Shown here one piece after another: positions 9,950-22,492 of a DNA stretch of 64,000 nucleotides. This DNA comes from Hippasteria phrygiana (Eukaryota > Echinodermata > Asteroidea > Valvatida > Goniasteridae). Each line of letters begins with the position of its first letter. Within the stretch, counting starts at the first letter, position 1. The position numbers were made by a program, and so were the translations under genes. The notes below the pieces were generated by a model that was not told the origin of the DNA, did not search any database, and worked only from the letters and a program-made list of their open reading frames with translations. The stretch is from contig JAZGUH010000105.1 of NCBI GenBank assembly GCA_037893225.1, forward strand, positions 1,364,001 through 1,428,000. Reading direction: 5' to 3'.

Positions 9950-12900
9950 TAATGTCACATGTACTCGAGGTATCATTATCCAGCTTGTAAAATTTGTACA
10001 GACTTTTTATATTCCTTGACTGCCCACCGTAACAGTATGATGCCATATGCACGTACATTTAATTTAGTTGCTGTATCCAGTTGCACATTTCACAAAATAG
10101 TTCCCCTTGCACTCAAAAATGTGTATATAAACTAAAAAATAAAAATAAATCTGATTTTACGGGACCACTCATTAAGTGTCTGTACAGAAACATAAAACTG
10201 TTGAAGTAATACATGTATGCCAGGAATGTTGCAGACTCATAAACTAACATTGTAATACATGTATATGTGCCACCATGCTTCACTTTTCACACCACGCTGC
10301 ATGTTTGTTTTTTTCCCACTAAAAATCGATGGTTGAAGAGAGGATAAAATCACATGGGTTAAATCAGATCTGTCACCGTGAATCGCAGCAAATATCAGCT
10401 TAAACGTAACACTGTTCTTTGTCAAGGTACCATTGTAGGCTTGATTGGGTGAACAGAATTTGATTTGATTTGTCAACTGGTGAAAATCCCTTGTTACATT
10501 TTTAATAGAAAAGTCGCGTCTTTGGTTAAGGTTGATAGAAATCCCAGTCTCTCTCCGGGGCCACCCCCAGTGTGCGGATTGTCATTTTGAAAGTGACCAG
10601 AATCCCCACCCTGGAGCACTACTCTTCTGTGCAAAAGTATAGGGTGGATTTTTAAAGACCAAAGTCCCAACCCTTTGGTATACAAAATACCAATCCTGAT
10701 GTGTGGGGTGGGGGAACTGGAGTGGGTGCAACAATTGATAGATGCATAAAGGGAGCACTGCCTAACTTATGGTCGGGCTTGGCCATTAAAAAGCCTAGTC
10801 ATGTCGGAACCTTCTGGCCTTTAGTCTTGCTATTGTGAGCCACAAATCACCTAACAATAGAACATCTGCTAGGGATTGCTTTTGTTGTCATTCCATTTAC
10901 CAGCAGAGATCAAGTCTGGGTGAACAATGGGAGCTGGCTGGACTCCAGCATTAATCGGCAGTTTATTGTGTACAACCAGGGGATTATAGAAGCCGGAAAA
11001 CCTGGGCGTTCCCAGGGCCTGGTCAGGCTTTTCAATGGCCTAGCCCGTGCATGGGTTAGGTAGTACTCCCTAAATGTCTTTGTGGCTGTGTCGTTATCGG
11101 CAGAACAAATATTGCTTGTTACACCCTTGATGCCCGGTTGTGTATGAAATTCATGGTGTATATATTCGTGCAGGGGTGGGACAACCCATGTTTTATTCTA
11201 CTGATACAAATAGGGATATTTTTGTTGCCAGAGGTAAAAGGAATAATTTGTTGTGTGTCGCAAGTCGCAATAAATTACATGTACTCAAACACAAAAATAC
11301 ATACAAGGCCAAATAAAAAAAATACATGTTTAGCGTCCCCGCCCGCTTCCTTTTTTGAAGCCGCCTGCTTTTTTTTTTTTTTTTTTTTAAATGAAAAAAC
11401 ATGAAAACAAATAAAGAATATTTGATCTTTTTCAAAAAAAAAAAAAATCCCAAAACAAAAAGTCGTATTTTTAGACTCTAGCATCACCTTGTGTATGCTG
11501 GCGGCCATCTTGAAAAATAGCCCAGCCGGACGTCTTGAAAAAAAAAGAAAAAAAGGCCTCCTCCTTCCTATTTTTCAAAAAGGCAGGATGCTAAACATAT
11601 TTTTTTTTTATTTGGCCCAATCTTCATGTCCTGTTCATAATTGTTTCTGAACCATTAATGGCATTTAAAAAAAAAATTGATTGCATTAAAACTTAAACAT
11701 TCATGTCGAATACTGTTTAGCCGGAGTCTGTGAGGATGTAAATATTTCTGGATCTTTTTCAGCACTGGAGTTAAATATATGTTCATGTGAAGACGATCAA
11801 ATTGTTTATAAATAGTTTGGGAAAAAATTGGATTGTTAGCATTCCATTGCCTGTAAATTGCACTGTAATTTGTGTATATCTGCACATTTCAGTTTGCAAG
11901 ATGATTAGGTGGTGTTTGAAATCTGAATATTGTTCAATGCTTGTGTGACTTGGTGCGGCTGTTTGCGTGTATGAACAAGCTTTTGGAAATTTCATGTTAG
12001 ATTATCGCACTTGCACAGCGTCTTGTCATCAGTGTAACTGTACAAATTAACTATTGTATAAATATTCATTAGATGGTCACATGGCTGGGTTGTGTCATGG
12101 ATACTGACCGTGATTGGTCTTTGTCAGATAATGTTCATGCAGGTCAATGAGGTCATTGCATTGTGATTGGTCAGCTTGTTGCCTAGACCTCAATGTTTAG
12201 CATTAAAGGAGTGTATTTACCCAAGTGGTCGATTTGTCCTTGGTGATTGGTTCATTCAGCTCCATGCTTATGAATATGTAAATTTATGTAAATTTAGCAC
12301 ATTTGCGGAACTGTTAATGGCTTAGGTACATGGCGTGTTTTATCACATTCATATACACAGTGAAAGATTTTTTTTTTTTCAATGCATTTTGATGTGAATT
12401 TAGCAAATACAAAATAGCTTTATGCCACCGATGTACATCCCGAGTAACTGGCAGCCAAAACGGACCTAAACCCTGGAGTCTTCTGACAAGGAAAGAAAAA
12501 TAGAAAAAAAAAAATTATAATATTGTTACAATATGTCAACAAGGAATCGTATTCTGTAACCTGCGGCTATTTTATAGGATATTTTCTATACATGGATAAA
12601 AACTTCATATTTATTTTTAGAAATTGTACGGTCCTTTATAATGAAATTGAAATATACATGTACGTGTAGATAAATGTATCTGAAAAAGTAGCACATTTTG
12701 TCACTGAGCCGGCATACCGACAAATTAGCAAAACTGAATACCTCACGAGAAAAGCACGTCAGCTGTGCAAGTTGGGTAGCAAAGACCTCGCAAAACAGCT
12801 GAAGAGAAGTCCCTTGGAGATTGAATTACTTGCGTTGCCTTATGCATATTTGCATGTTTAATAATGCATTTCGAATCTCTCTTTTTAAGAAAATTACACA

Positions 12901-13019
12901 AGTTACCCAGCATTCATAGATTTATTCCCGGTAATTCAGCTAGAGTGAGGCGCTATAAAATGTCATGAGTTTTAGCATTTTTGTTTGGATTTTTAAGTGA
13001 AACCCTGTGTACTGTGGAC
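9950..13019. other. Intergenic, no gene supported
   Basis: A+T-rich sequence with homopolymers (T-run near 11369-11390). A 64-codon open stretch without ATG at 12670-12861 is not supported as an exon. The sequence could include a long 3' untranslated region of the upstream plus-strand gene, but nothing proves it. Confidence 0.4.
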
Positions 13020-13620
13020 ATCAAAATGTTACTGTGACCGCCAGGGTCCATTACTGTATATCTTGGTCATTCTTTGTCCCATGTGTGGAAGCTTCTTCCA
13101 TCCTTTTGCCGTTTTTTTCTGGTGTGGTTGTCACAGTTACATGTACCCAGAACTCTATCCTGCTTGTTCCTCTGTCACTCGGTGTGACTGTCTACCTCAC
13201 CTTGTCACCCTTTGTGACTGTTTGCCAAGCTTGTCTGTGTGACCATGGAGTTTGGGTGTTACTGACCTTCTTGGCCCTCTGTCACCCTGTGTGACTGTCT
13301 TCCCAGCTTGTTACCCATGGTGACTCTGTCCAGCTTGTCTGTCAGTCACTCTGATTGCTTTTTGCCAGGCTTGTTTGACTGTCACCCTGTGTGACTGCAT
13401 GCTCTTCGTGTCCTTTTGTCACTGTGTTTAACTGTCCAGCTTGTCACCATCTGTGGCTGTCGACCCAGCTTGCCCCCGTCACCCTGCGTGACTGTCTACA
13501 GTCTCACCCAGTGTGGCTGTCCTTCCATTATGTGTGACTGTCTGCACAGTGTCATCTTGTGTGACTAGTGACCCAGCTTACCATATAATTGTCACCCATC
13601 TTTCATTATTGTCATTTTCT
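13020..13620. repeat. Degenerate minisatellite based on GTCACCCTGTGTGACTGTCT
   Basis: Irregular head-to-tail repetition of GTCACCCTGTGTGACTGTCT and CCAGCTTGTCA words with spacings of roughly 25-40 bases. It is strongly diverged, so an old array. Confidence 0.6.
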
Positions 13621-14819
13621 GTCACCATGAAAATACTCTGGCAAAGCTGGTGCTTGCCTTGTCTTGATGTCCACAGTAACATGCGTGCTTGTTGTACAGA
13701 AGTAGTTGTTTGTAATTTAATTTGAACATGTGATCAGATTGTATCATTAGGCTTCACTGCTGCCTTTAAAAGAAAATGTACTTCTGTTTTATTGCCTAAT
13801 CTTTTAAACATGTAAATACATTTTTATTAGATTGATTTCTGTTGATTCTGTTATTCCATCCATTGTCTTTGTGACATTACTTGTCAGTCATTTATCTTGT
13901 GTCATGGGTTTGTCATTGTCACTCGGTTGTTGTATCAATTCTGTAATTTTCCGTCGTCAACCCTACAAAGTTCAGTTTGAAGTTTTGTAACCATTTCATA
14001 TTCTTAGTAGCATCTTGTAACTTTCATGTATTACTTTGGTTAATGTAAGAATTACTGATTTATCAGAAATTGTTTAATTTTCTCTTCATACCAAAAGATG
14101 TGTGGTTGTTTTAGCGATTTATATACCAATTTTTTTTTTTTTTTAGTTTATTTACACTAACACTTCTTCTTCATGTAGTTGTTCGTGTGTTTTTATTAAT
14201 GGAATATACATATCCTGTTTATAATTAATTATTGCACACACACAGAACTTTTTAGGCAATTCGTTCTTTGTAAAATATTGTTCATTATGCTCTTTGCGAT
14301 TTTTGTTTTTGTCAGTTTGGCAAAACTCTCATTATTCGCACCTTTGTGCTTATTCCCCATTAAGATAAATTTCATAACATTTCGAAAGTCAGCACTAATT
14401 CCGAAAAAAAATTGCCAATTTAAAAGCTTTTGAAAGTATATTTCGAGTTTTGCCAAAAAAGAGAGCTTTTTTCTTATGTAATACATGTAATCGGTGTAAA
14501 TATCGAATAATTTATAATTCACAGTACTGGTAGACAATAAAAGAAAAAAAATGCTTGCGGATAATGCTAGAATTGCAAAATAATGTGCCCTGTGTACTTT
14601 TACTAAACCGTCAAAAAGCCTTTGTGTCAAGTCACAAGTCACAAGACAGTTTTCTCTGACTTGAGCCATTCACATTTTACTTTTCTCTAATTCAAATCTC
14701 GCATGTCAATTTTTTCTTACTCGGGACAAGTCAAGTCACCTGTAATACAAAAAAGAAATTTTGCTCGCTTCAATTTGGCTGTGAAAGGAGAACACTGTTT
14801 TTACATAACATTGGCTTGC
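13621..14819. other. Intergenic, nothing recognised
   Basis: Low-complexity A+T-rich sequence. The 146-codon minus frame at 14229-14669 has no domain and poor coding composition. Confidence 0.4.
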
Positions 14820-14823
14820 TTAA

Positions 14824-15539
14824 CCCTAATCCACCTTAATCCTCCTTAATCCTCCAAAATTCTCTTTGCAGTATTGGAAGATTTTGGAGGATTGAGGATG
14901 AATAGTGTTTCAAAAAGATATTAAAGGTAGTGTACACGATTGGTAATCCTCTAATTTCTTTTTTTACTGAATTATTACAAAATACCTTTTAGACTGTAAG
15001 TTAATAGTAGTCTCAATCATCCTGTGAAATGATGGCACTAGGTGTGCTGTCGTTGTCAAGAAAAGTGGAAATATACATCGTTTTCCAAAACTGCCCTGTA
15101 GCTGTTAGTCAAGGCGCGCGTGGCTACCCGGACATGATGGCGCCATGGCATATCCGGGTCGCGTCACGCGCCCAGACAGCCACGCGCGCCTTGACTAAAG
15201 GCTATCATCCGCCCAACGGTTGAAAACGAGCGCCGTTTTTCTCGTTTTTTTCGCCATCCAACAACACAAAACTTTGAGCAGGTCAGTGGAATATTTCCTA
15301 TAACATACTAACCCCAAATCCGCCCATTTCTGAAAATTGCAACAATGACCAATTATGTACACTGCCTTTAAAGGATTGAGGGTGAATGGTGTTTAGAAAC
15401 AGGAGGATTTTAGAGGAACATAAATGAAAAAATTGGAGGATTGAGGATGAATGCATATTTTAGGGCAGGGCAGTCGGAAGATTTTGGAGGATTGAGGATG
15501 GTTCCTAGCAAAAAGGGTCGGGGGGGGGGGGGGGTAGGG
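14824..15539. mobile_element. TTAA-flanked CCCTAAC-ended element (copy 1), interrupted
   Basis: Bounded by TTAA at 14820-14823 and 15540-15543. It starts CCCTAATCC and ends GGTAGGG. The interior is tandem AATCCTCC / GGAGGATT units in both orientations. An AGGTAGTGTACA MITE (14925-15367) has inserted at an internal TTAA. Confidence 0.8.
14925..15367 (+). mobile_element. TTAA-flanked AGGTAGTGTACA MITE, copy 2 (nested)
   Basis: A 443-bp element between TTAA at 14921-14924 and 15368-15371, inside the CCCTAAC-ended element. Same internal GCGCGCCTTGACTAAAGGC hairpin as the other copies. Confidence 0.85.
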
Positions 15540-15543
15540 TTAA

Positions 15544-18194
15544 TGCAAACAAAAACCTGTCAAGTTATGAACTCAGAGTTTCAGTCATAAGTTGAAAATG
15601 GAAATAACAATTCAGAGCCAAGCATATCTGCACAAAGTAGGTATTTTTGTATTAATTTCACTGGGGATTTGTGTCATACATGTGCAAGCATTTCAGTTGA
15701 TTTTGATGAATATATAGCTGACCTCTGGAGACTCGATACCACAGTGCATGCAGTGTGAGCCTGAATGAAGTGTGTGCACATACAAAACTTACTGGTACTC
15801 GCACAAAATGCTTCAAATTGTAATACCTGGGGGGTATGCTGTTGTTTATACTGAAGACAGTGGAAGAGCTGCATTTGAGAATACATACTGGTACCATACT
15901 TGCAACACCTGATGTGGAATAAGAAATATTAACATCACTGAAATTTATTTGATTTGGAATTTGGAAAAATCGCCAGAAACACGAATCCTTGCCCATTCCT
16001 ATATTATTTTTGGACTACATGTACCTGGCAGTGTTGGAGTCGAGTCCTACAATCTGAGTACCAAGTTCTCTGAGTACATTGATGATCAAGGCCTGGACCA
16101 AAAATGTGGGTCCTAGTTTTTCAGGTTCCGCGAGTATGGGCCGAGTACGAGTACTCTATATCCTTCCTCCATGGTACACCATACATGTATGAAACAAAAA
16201 TGCCAAGTTGTGTTCTGAACATTATTATAATATACATGTACCTGCATCATCAAGTAAACTCCAACAATTCAGGAGACCGACTATTTCACTTGATTTACTT
16301 TTTACACAACACGATGAAACTATTCAAAAAGTTGTACACCACATGTGATTGAGCCAGAAATTTCTCCTTTTTGGGAATTTACCCAACAACCCAGAACGGT
16401 TTATGTATGTGTGCTTTCGAGTCCGAAGGTGCAGTATCAAGGTGCTGCTACCTGGATTGTATCAAATAGGGGCATCTGGCAATAGCATTTGATAAGCCCA
16501 TCACAATAGGATTAGTCTGCACTTGTTTCATCCCACACAGGCCATTGTACCATGGAGGAAGGATAACCTCTGGTATCTTCAGTAAGAGGATTTTCCAACT
16601 CAATGATTTGTGGAGACTTTTTGTTGCCCCTCATACCAAGGAGTTTCTTCCTCCACAGAAATTGTGAGCTTGAATCTATATACTCGGATAATTGAAAAAT
16701 TAATACGAAATAGATATCACATCAAAACCCAGTTTATCATGTCAAAAGCTAGCATGGGGTATAGCCACTGTCTTTCAGTTCCGAATTTGTGTTTGCCCCT
16801 GTGAGAATACATTCGAAAATTCAGTCAGAAATTAAATGCATATTTTGAAATAAGTGTTACCATTTTAGGCCAATTCTCGTATAGGATCCCATCAACAAGT
16901 TCTAAATGGAGAAATATTTTCTGAAACAAATATGGATGACTCAAAAACTTTGAGGTGATCGAGGGGCATGAGTTCCCCCCCCCCCCCGCCAACTGAGGCC
17001 TGTGTGCCAAAATCCCCCCCCCCCCCCCAACTTAATTAGTGCAGAATACAGTTTCTCAGAAAAAGTCAAAGGTTGGATGCAGCATGAGTAGCACAAACAA
17101 AACATTGCAGACAGTGTTCAAATAATTCATACTTTAACACATACATGAAAAAACAAAGCTGAAAAGTTTGTGCTCAATCCATCATCCGAGTAATAAGAAA
17201 ATACTGAACAATTATTCTGTTTTAACAGTGACTTTGTGCACCTTCATTACGTGTTAATTTTGATTGTTGAAACTGGAAATTACCCACAGTGTTTTTCAGA
17301 ATTCTTCAGAATTCAGATACAATTTCCTCGAAGACAAAAGTATTTCTCAGGAGGATGGGTCCTGGTACTATCTTTATAAACAGTAAACTTTTAGATCAAA
17401 TCTACATCATTTCATTTTTTCATCCTGACTAAACCAAGGCTATTTCATACTTTTAACGCCACTGCTCCGGGCTTTCACTGTAATGCTTCCAATGTTCTCC
17501 CATCAACTCTCTAAAATATGCAGACCCACCAACCTTGAAACTTGCACACATTTTTTTGGATACTCAAATTAAGTATGAATACATGTACTTTGGGAAATGC
17601 TAATCTTTCGTCGCAGAAACCGGAGGTATTTTCGGGAAACAATCCACTATGTGTCTTTGTGTGTTTCACCTCAAAAGATTGCTTTGTCTGTTGGCTGACA
17701 AGGGGTCAATTGTTTGACCGCTTTGCAACTGTCTTTTTGGCTTGACAATTTACATGCATTTGGGTGTCAACCCTAAAGACACTGTGATATGTAATAGGGC
17801 CTACTTGGAAACATTTGAGAAAGTCCCACAAATTGTGCCCTGTTGGCATGAGCCCGAGTTTTGGCAAAACCAGGTATGAAAGTAATACCATATACATGTA
17901 CAGGGTACTGCCCCCCCCCAAAAACGGAACGGCATACTCCCGCGCTACCCTGAGACTCAAACAAAACCAATGCATGGGTAATTTTGTTAAAACTTTGAAT
18001 GCTAAGATCTCCGGATTCGTACAATTGCATTCCCAATCTTTAATGCATACCAACTCTTGCAAGCTTGTATATCATCATGGATGCAGTGCAGAAGTAAGAC
18101 TATCTTCATCCAAATCACATTTGAGCTCGATCCTTCATCCATCTGAGGTCTTCATTTAGACAAATATTTCTCAAGAGGATTGGTGCTCGTATAC
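15544..18194. other. Intergenic, no gene; C homopolymers
   Basis: No supported exon. C-runs lie near 16976-16987 and 17016-17028. The two overlapping open frames around 17773-18159 have no recognisable features. Confidence 0.4.
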
Positions 18195-18605
18195 CATCTT
18201 GATGAACTCTAAGCTTTCAAATCTGGAATAGTCTGGCTGATGATGTCAATCAGTCTTCTTCTCTCAAAACCTTTAGGAAAAAACTCAAATTGAATTTGCT
18301 CAATGATTTTATTTAATTTATTTAATTTTGGTCTGATCTTCTGCACGTCCAACTGTTTATTGTAGTTTTGTGTGTTGTCCGTTGTTTGTACGACGTTGGG
18401 GTAAGGGCTTAGGGGTAGGGGGCAGGGAAAGGAATCAAAGCCTCGGCTTCTTCTTTTTCCTCAATGTTGACATGTTCTTAGTTTAATTTTCATTTTATTT
18501 AAATTCTTTGCATTAATATTGTGTAGTTATTTGTATTATGACTTTTTTGTTGTCAACATTGGAATATGTGTGTGTGAATACACTTGAACTTGAACTTGAA
18601 ATTGA
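18195..18605 (+). mobile_element. 5'-truncated non-LTR retrotransposon (LINE) 3' end
   Basis: Contains the extreme C-terminus of a reverse-transcriptase ORF, an A+T-rich 3' UTR and a short tandem tail ACTTGAACTTGAACTTGAA. That is the usual structure of 5'-truncated CR1/jockey-like insertions, which often end in a microsatellite rather than poly(A). Confidence 0.65.
18224..18316 (+). pseudogene. LINE ORF2 C-terminal remnant
   Basis: Thirty codons and a stop: WNSLADDV, then SSSLKTFRKKLK. The W-N-S-L-x-D-D and S-L-x-x-F-K-K-x-L-K pattern is the characteristic C-terminal end of reverse transcriptases of CR1/jockey-type LINEs. Everything upstream is missing. Confidence 0.65.
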
Positions 18606-18879
18606 AACTAATCTTTCTTTTTTTCATTACCATTAAGCTGTATCATTATTTTGAAGGATAAAGTGTCACACCAAATTGCTATACAGGGATCACAATTAAG
18701 TCCTAATTAAGTTCCCCCCCCCCAACATGTTTCTGAATGAATAAAATAGTAATGCATTAATTTAACCAAATCCCAAATGTAAATCATGCACTCTGCCCAT
18801 TTTGTGGTAAAATGCGGATAGAAATTCAATCATGCATACCAAAATGAAGCTCAATTTAATGACAAGGTGATCCGTGGAT

Positions 18880-19200
18880 CACATTTTTTGGTCACTGCGT
18901 CGCATTTGCAACTTTTCAAATGAGAGCAATTTTACCTTTGACCTCATTACCACATTATGAAGGTTGCCATGTTACATGCATAACACGTACACTTTTGGTT
19001 CCAATTAGACTCCAACTGTTCAAATGGGGCCAATTTTACATGTTCAGTTCATTTTACAACTTGACCTCAGATGACCTTTGATCTTGGTATGTGACCTTTG
19101 ACCTCAAAAGCATATGAAGGTTCCCATGTTACATGTATAACCCACATTTGATTGCAATTGGACTTCAACTTTTCAAATGACACCAAATGAAAGCAAAAAT
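18880..19200. repeat. Diverged direct duplication with TGACCTTTGACCT words
   Basis: Two related segments each contain ATGAAGGTTNCCATGTTACATG, then ATAAC and a CAATTNGACTNCAACT block. The interval between them carries TGACCTTTGACCT. Confidence 0.55.
19092..19104 (-). promoter_or_regulatory. Perfect DR1 nuclear-receptor motif
   Basis: TGACCTTTGACCT is the reverse complement of AGGTCAAAGGTCA, two AGGTCA half-sites spaced by one base (DR1, the HNF4/RXR-type site). Function is inferred from the motif alone. Confidence 0.35.
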
Positions 19201-19385
19201 TTAACCTTAAACTTTAACACTGATACGGTCAAACGGGCACACGTACAGGCCACACGGACAGAAAACATTGCGCGTTTAGGCGACACAAAAAAGGGGGGCC
19301 AATAAAAAAGTTGCAGTAAAAAGCATTGCTTCAATGTACTGATTTCAGTGATCATGCGAAATGCAGGGTAGATTTTCATTATTAA

Positions 19386-19618
19386 CCCTAACCCACCTCA
19401 ATCCTCCAAAATCCTCCTTGCAGTTTTGGATGATTTTGGAGGATTGAGGATGAATGGTGTTTCAAGCAGAGGATTTTGGAGGATTGAGGATGAACGATGT
19501 TTAAAGCACATGAGGATTTTGGAGGATTGAGGATGAATGCATTTTTTGGGGCAGGGTAATCGGAGGATTTTGGAGGATTGAGGATGGTTCCTAGCAAAAA
19601 GGGTCTAGGGGGTTAGGG
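19386..19618. mobile_element. TTAA-flanked CCCTAAC-ended element, copy 2
   Basis: TTAA at 19382-19385 and 19619-19622. It starts CCCTAACCCACC and ends GGGGTTAGGG. The interior is mostly GGAGGATTGAGGATGAA tandem units. Its sequence matches the reverse complement of 41580-41837. Confidence 0.85.
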
Positions 19619-20442
19619 TTAATAACTTTACATTACAAGGTTTCCTTGTTTAAAAGGATGGGTAACTGAAAGAAGACACAATCTCAGTGATCCCACAGAT
19701 ATAATTGTAGACTTTAATGCAAAGATGGCAAAAAATGCAAATTAAACATGTTAAATGTAACATTTATTATTTGGTTTTCTTTCTTTCAAGTCCAGAGTCT
19801 TGTTTACATGAGAAAGTTCAGTTCAGTATTTAGTGGGTCCTCCATTATTCTCAAGAACTTTCAAACAACGCCTCCGCATCCTGTTTGCCAAGTTGTGCAC
19901 GCACTGCTGGTCCAGATTATCCCAGGCTGTTAATCTACCCTGCATTGCATGGTCACTGAAAGCAGTATATACACATGTACATTGAAGCAATGGTATTTAC
20001 TGCAACTTATTTGACTGGCCCCCTTTTTATTCAATTGAGCTTCATTTTGGTATACATGATTGAATTTCTATCATTTTACTACAAGATGGGCAGAAGAGTG
20101 CCCTCTATCATTTACATTTGGGATTTGGTTAAATTCATCCATTACTATTTCTTTAAATCGGAAACATGTTGGGGGAACTTAGGACTTGTGATTCCTGTAT
20201 TTTGTCTAGCAATGCAATAGTTATTTTCTTTCGAGTGAATTACTTTACAAATGTTGATTTGTTGCCCGACAACAATTTGGACATGTGCATTTTAATTAGA
20301 TGGACAAAAGCAACCAAGACAAAAATGGAGAGTTTCAGACACCCAAATTAGGAAGAAAAGTATTTTTTTGTGAAAATAAAACATGTAACAACAAATCAAT
20401 TTGGAAGATTTTTTTGGAAGAGCACTCAGGCATTACCTTTAA

Positions 20443-20505
20443 CCCTAACTCCCTAGGGTGCACGTAAAACTATATTAAAATTGGAGGATATGAGACTAGG
20501 TCAAT
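20443..20505 (+). mobile_element. CCCTAAC-ended element, right end missing
   Basis: TTAA then CCCTAACTCCCTAGG, followed by an ATATTAAAATTGG block shared with 30052-30113. The right end is absent before the TA-flanked element that starts at 20514. Confidence 0.6.
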
Positions 20506-20513
20506 GTAATATA

Positions 20514-21416
20514 CAGGGTGGTTAAAAAAAAGTTAACCCAAGTTTAAGGTGATTGTTCACCCACCTCCTACAATTTCAGAGAATTTGTGTTTACCTAGTG
20601 TTGTTTATGAGTAGGGTGTTTAGAAATAATCCTGAAAAAATGCTAGGTCTATCTCAATTGGATCTCAAGATATGGCCCTATTACAGATGGCATGTACAAA
20701 ACTGGCTTGTCCATCAGAGCTTCTTACCTTTAGTTTCTGTCTTCAACATGCTTCATTTACAATGAAGCTCCTAAGGACAAGCCGGTTTTGTACAATGTAC
20801 ATGCCGTCTGTAATGGGCCATTAAACGTAGTGTACACGATTGGTAATCCTCCAATATTTGTTTACTGAATTATTACGAAATACCTTACAAGACTAAGTTA
20901 ATAGTAGTCTCAATTATACTGCGAGATGATGGCACCAGGTGTGCTTTCGTTGTCAAGAAAAGTGGACATTTATATCGTTTTCCAACGTTTTCCAACGATT
21001 TCCAGCTGGAAATCGTTGGAAAACTGCCCTGTATCCTTTAGTCAAGGCGCGCGTGGCTACCAGGACGAGTGGCGCACCCCGGACATGCTGGCATTCGTGG
21101 CGCGTCACTCGTCCAGGTAGCCACGCGCGCCTTGACTAAAGGCTATCATCCGCCCGACGGTTGAAAACGAGCGCCGTTTTTCTCTCGTTTTTTCCGCCAT
21201 CCAACAACGCAAAACTTTGAACAGGTCAGTGTAACGATATTTCCTATAAAATACTAACCCCCAAATCCGCCCATTTCTGAAAATTGCAACAATGACATGT
21301 ACACTACCTTTAAGCTAGACCTAGCATTTTTTCAGGATTTATTTCTAACACCCTACTCATCAACACTTAGGTAAACACAAATTCTCTAGAATTGTAGGTG
21401 GTTTTGAACCACCCTG
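20514..21416. mobile_element. TA-flanked CAGGGTGGTT element with nested insertions
   Basis: The ends CAGGGTGGTT / AACCACCCTG are directly flanked by TA on both sides (20512-20513 and 21417-21418), the Tc1/mariner-type target duplication. The two arms are long inverted repeats (GAATTTGTGTTTACCTA). The left arm holds a further palindrome (20673-20820), and an AGGTAGTGTACA MITE lies at 20825-21309. Confidence 0.8.
20825..21309 (+). mobile_element. TTAA-flanked AGGTAGTGTACA MITE, copy 3 (nested)
   Basis: TTAA at 20821-20824 and 21310-21313. A 485-bp element with a TTTCCAGCTGGAAA hairpin and the GCGCGCCTTGACTAAAGGC hairpin. Confidence 0.85.
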
Positions 21417-21674
21417 TAGGTTAAATGAAAATCTCAATGTCACGCAGAATAAACAAAAATTGCATGTCCCCTCCCTGTCGCAAATTCCAACCTAAAAAAA
21501 AAAAATCTTGCCAAATATTGCAGGACGTAGTTACAATCCTCAGGGCTACAAAACTCCATCACTGAGCTGCCGGACCTAATTCATCACAGCATGCAACAAA
21601 CTGCGTATATGACAGAGATTGCTTCTGTTTTATTCCACTTGGTATGAATGCACTTCCCATTTTACAGAATATAA

Positions 21675-21699
21675 TACATACATACATACATACATACAT
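21675..21699. repeat. (CATA)n microsatellite
   Basis: About six tandem ATAC/CATA units. Confidence 0.9.
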
Positions 21700-22033
21700 G
21701 AATTGTACTCGTTTGAACCAAAAACAGACATTGTTCAATTTATAGCTCATGAAACAAACGTGATAACAACAGCTCTTTAAAAGTTCACAGGAAGCAAAGC
21801 TTGTAAAAAGCTGCAAATGGTTTTGAAGCAATCATGTATACATAAGAAATTGTTTTTGATGTTTTAGTGTTTTAGACATTTTGCTTAACTTGGGACAGAA
21901 AAAAATATCTTGCTCCCGCCCACAAAAATACCCCTTTTGAGCAGAATAAAACACTCCTTCCACGCCCATGCTCACACCTATACACTGTGCATTGTACATG
22001 GCCTTGGACATTAGGGATGTAGCAAGCAATCAA

Positions 22034-22130
22034 TTATAACTTCACTATCACAAACATCGCTATACCAAACATTTGGCTATAACGAACATCATCTTTGGCT
22101 CCAAAAAACTGATGTATTCAATACTATTAT
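22034..22130. mobile_element. Remnant end of the CAGTGGAACGCC family
   Basis: CACAAACATCGCTATACCAAA followed by GGCTATAACGAACATC and TTTGGCTCC matches the left subterminal region of the full elements near 44015 and 52962. The terminal bases are decayed. Confidence 0.6.
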
Positions 22131-22157
22131 TCATTATAACAAATAACCACTTTTTCT

Positions 22158-22375
22158 TAATTCGTCAAACAATCCACAAGGGAAACTGACTAGGTAAATT
22201 TTGAATACATTTTCAAAGTGAACAAAGAAACTGGCAGGAGCGGGATTCGAACCTGCGACCTCTGGGTTACCGTACCGGCGCTCTACCAACTGAGCTATTT
22301 TGCCCTATGTTGGCGGTCTCCCAAATTGTCAGTATCTTTGTTCGGGTGGGCGCTAGTCAGAAGTCAATTATTTTA
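22158..22375 (-). mobile_element. tRNA-derived SINE
   Basis: On the minus strand the sequence contains TAGCTCAGTTGGTAGAGC (A box/D arm) and GGTTCGAATCC (B box/T arm), in a tRNA-like body followed by a non-tRNA tail TTTCTTTGTTCACTTTGAAA. The anticodon loop lacks the universal U33 and the stem has mismatches, so it is a retroposon and not a functional tRNA. Related copies are at 36756-37010, 37018-37225, 34848-34975 and 47395-47490. Confidence 0.8.
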
Positions 22376-22379
22376 ATGG

Positions 22380-22492
22380 TGGTCACCCAATACAAGGCTA
22401 AAAGCCACTCTAGGTAAAGGGCCGCATTTCAGGTTGCCAGCCCTACCACCCTTATGGTTTTCCTGGTTCCAGATCTAAATAGAGGATAAATC
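22380..22492 (+). repeat. Dispersed repeat shared with 38060-38195 (inverted)
   Basis: CACCCAATACAAGGCTAAAA through GGTTGCCAGCCCTACCACC and TAGAGGATAAATCTTCAAT recurs as the reverse complement at the later position. Confidence 0.7.

Noticed and set aside
12670..12861. 64-codon plus-strand open stretch (RKARQLCKLGSKDLAKQLKR)
   Set aside because: It looks protein-like but lacks an ATG, clear splice sites and a recognised family; may be an old retroelement fragment or chance.
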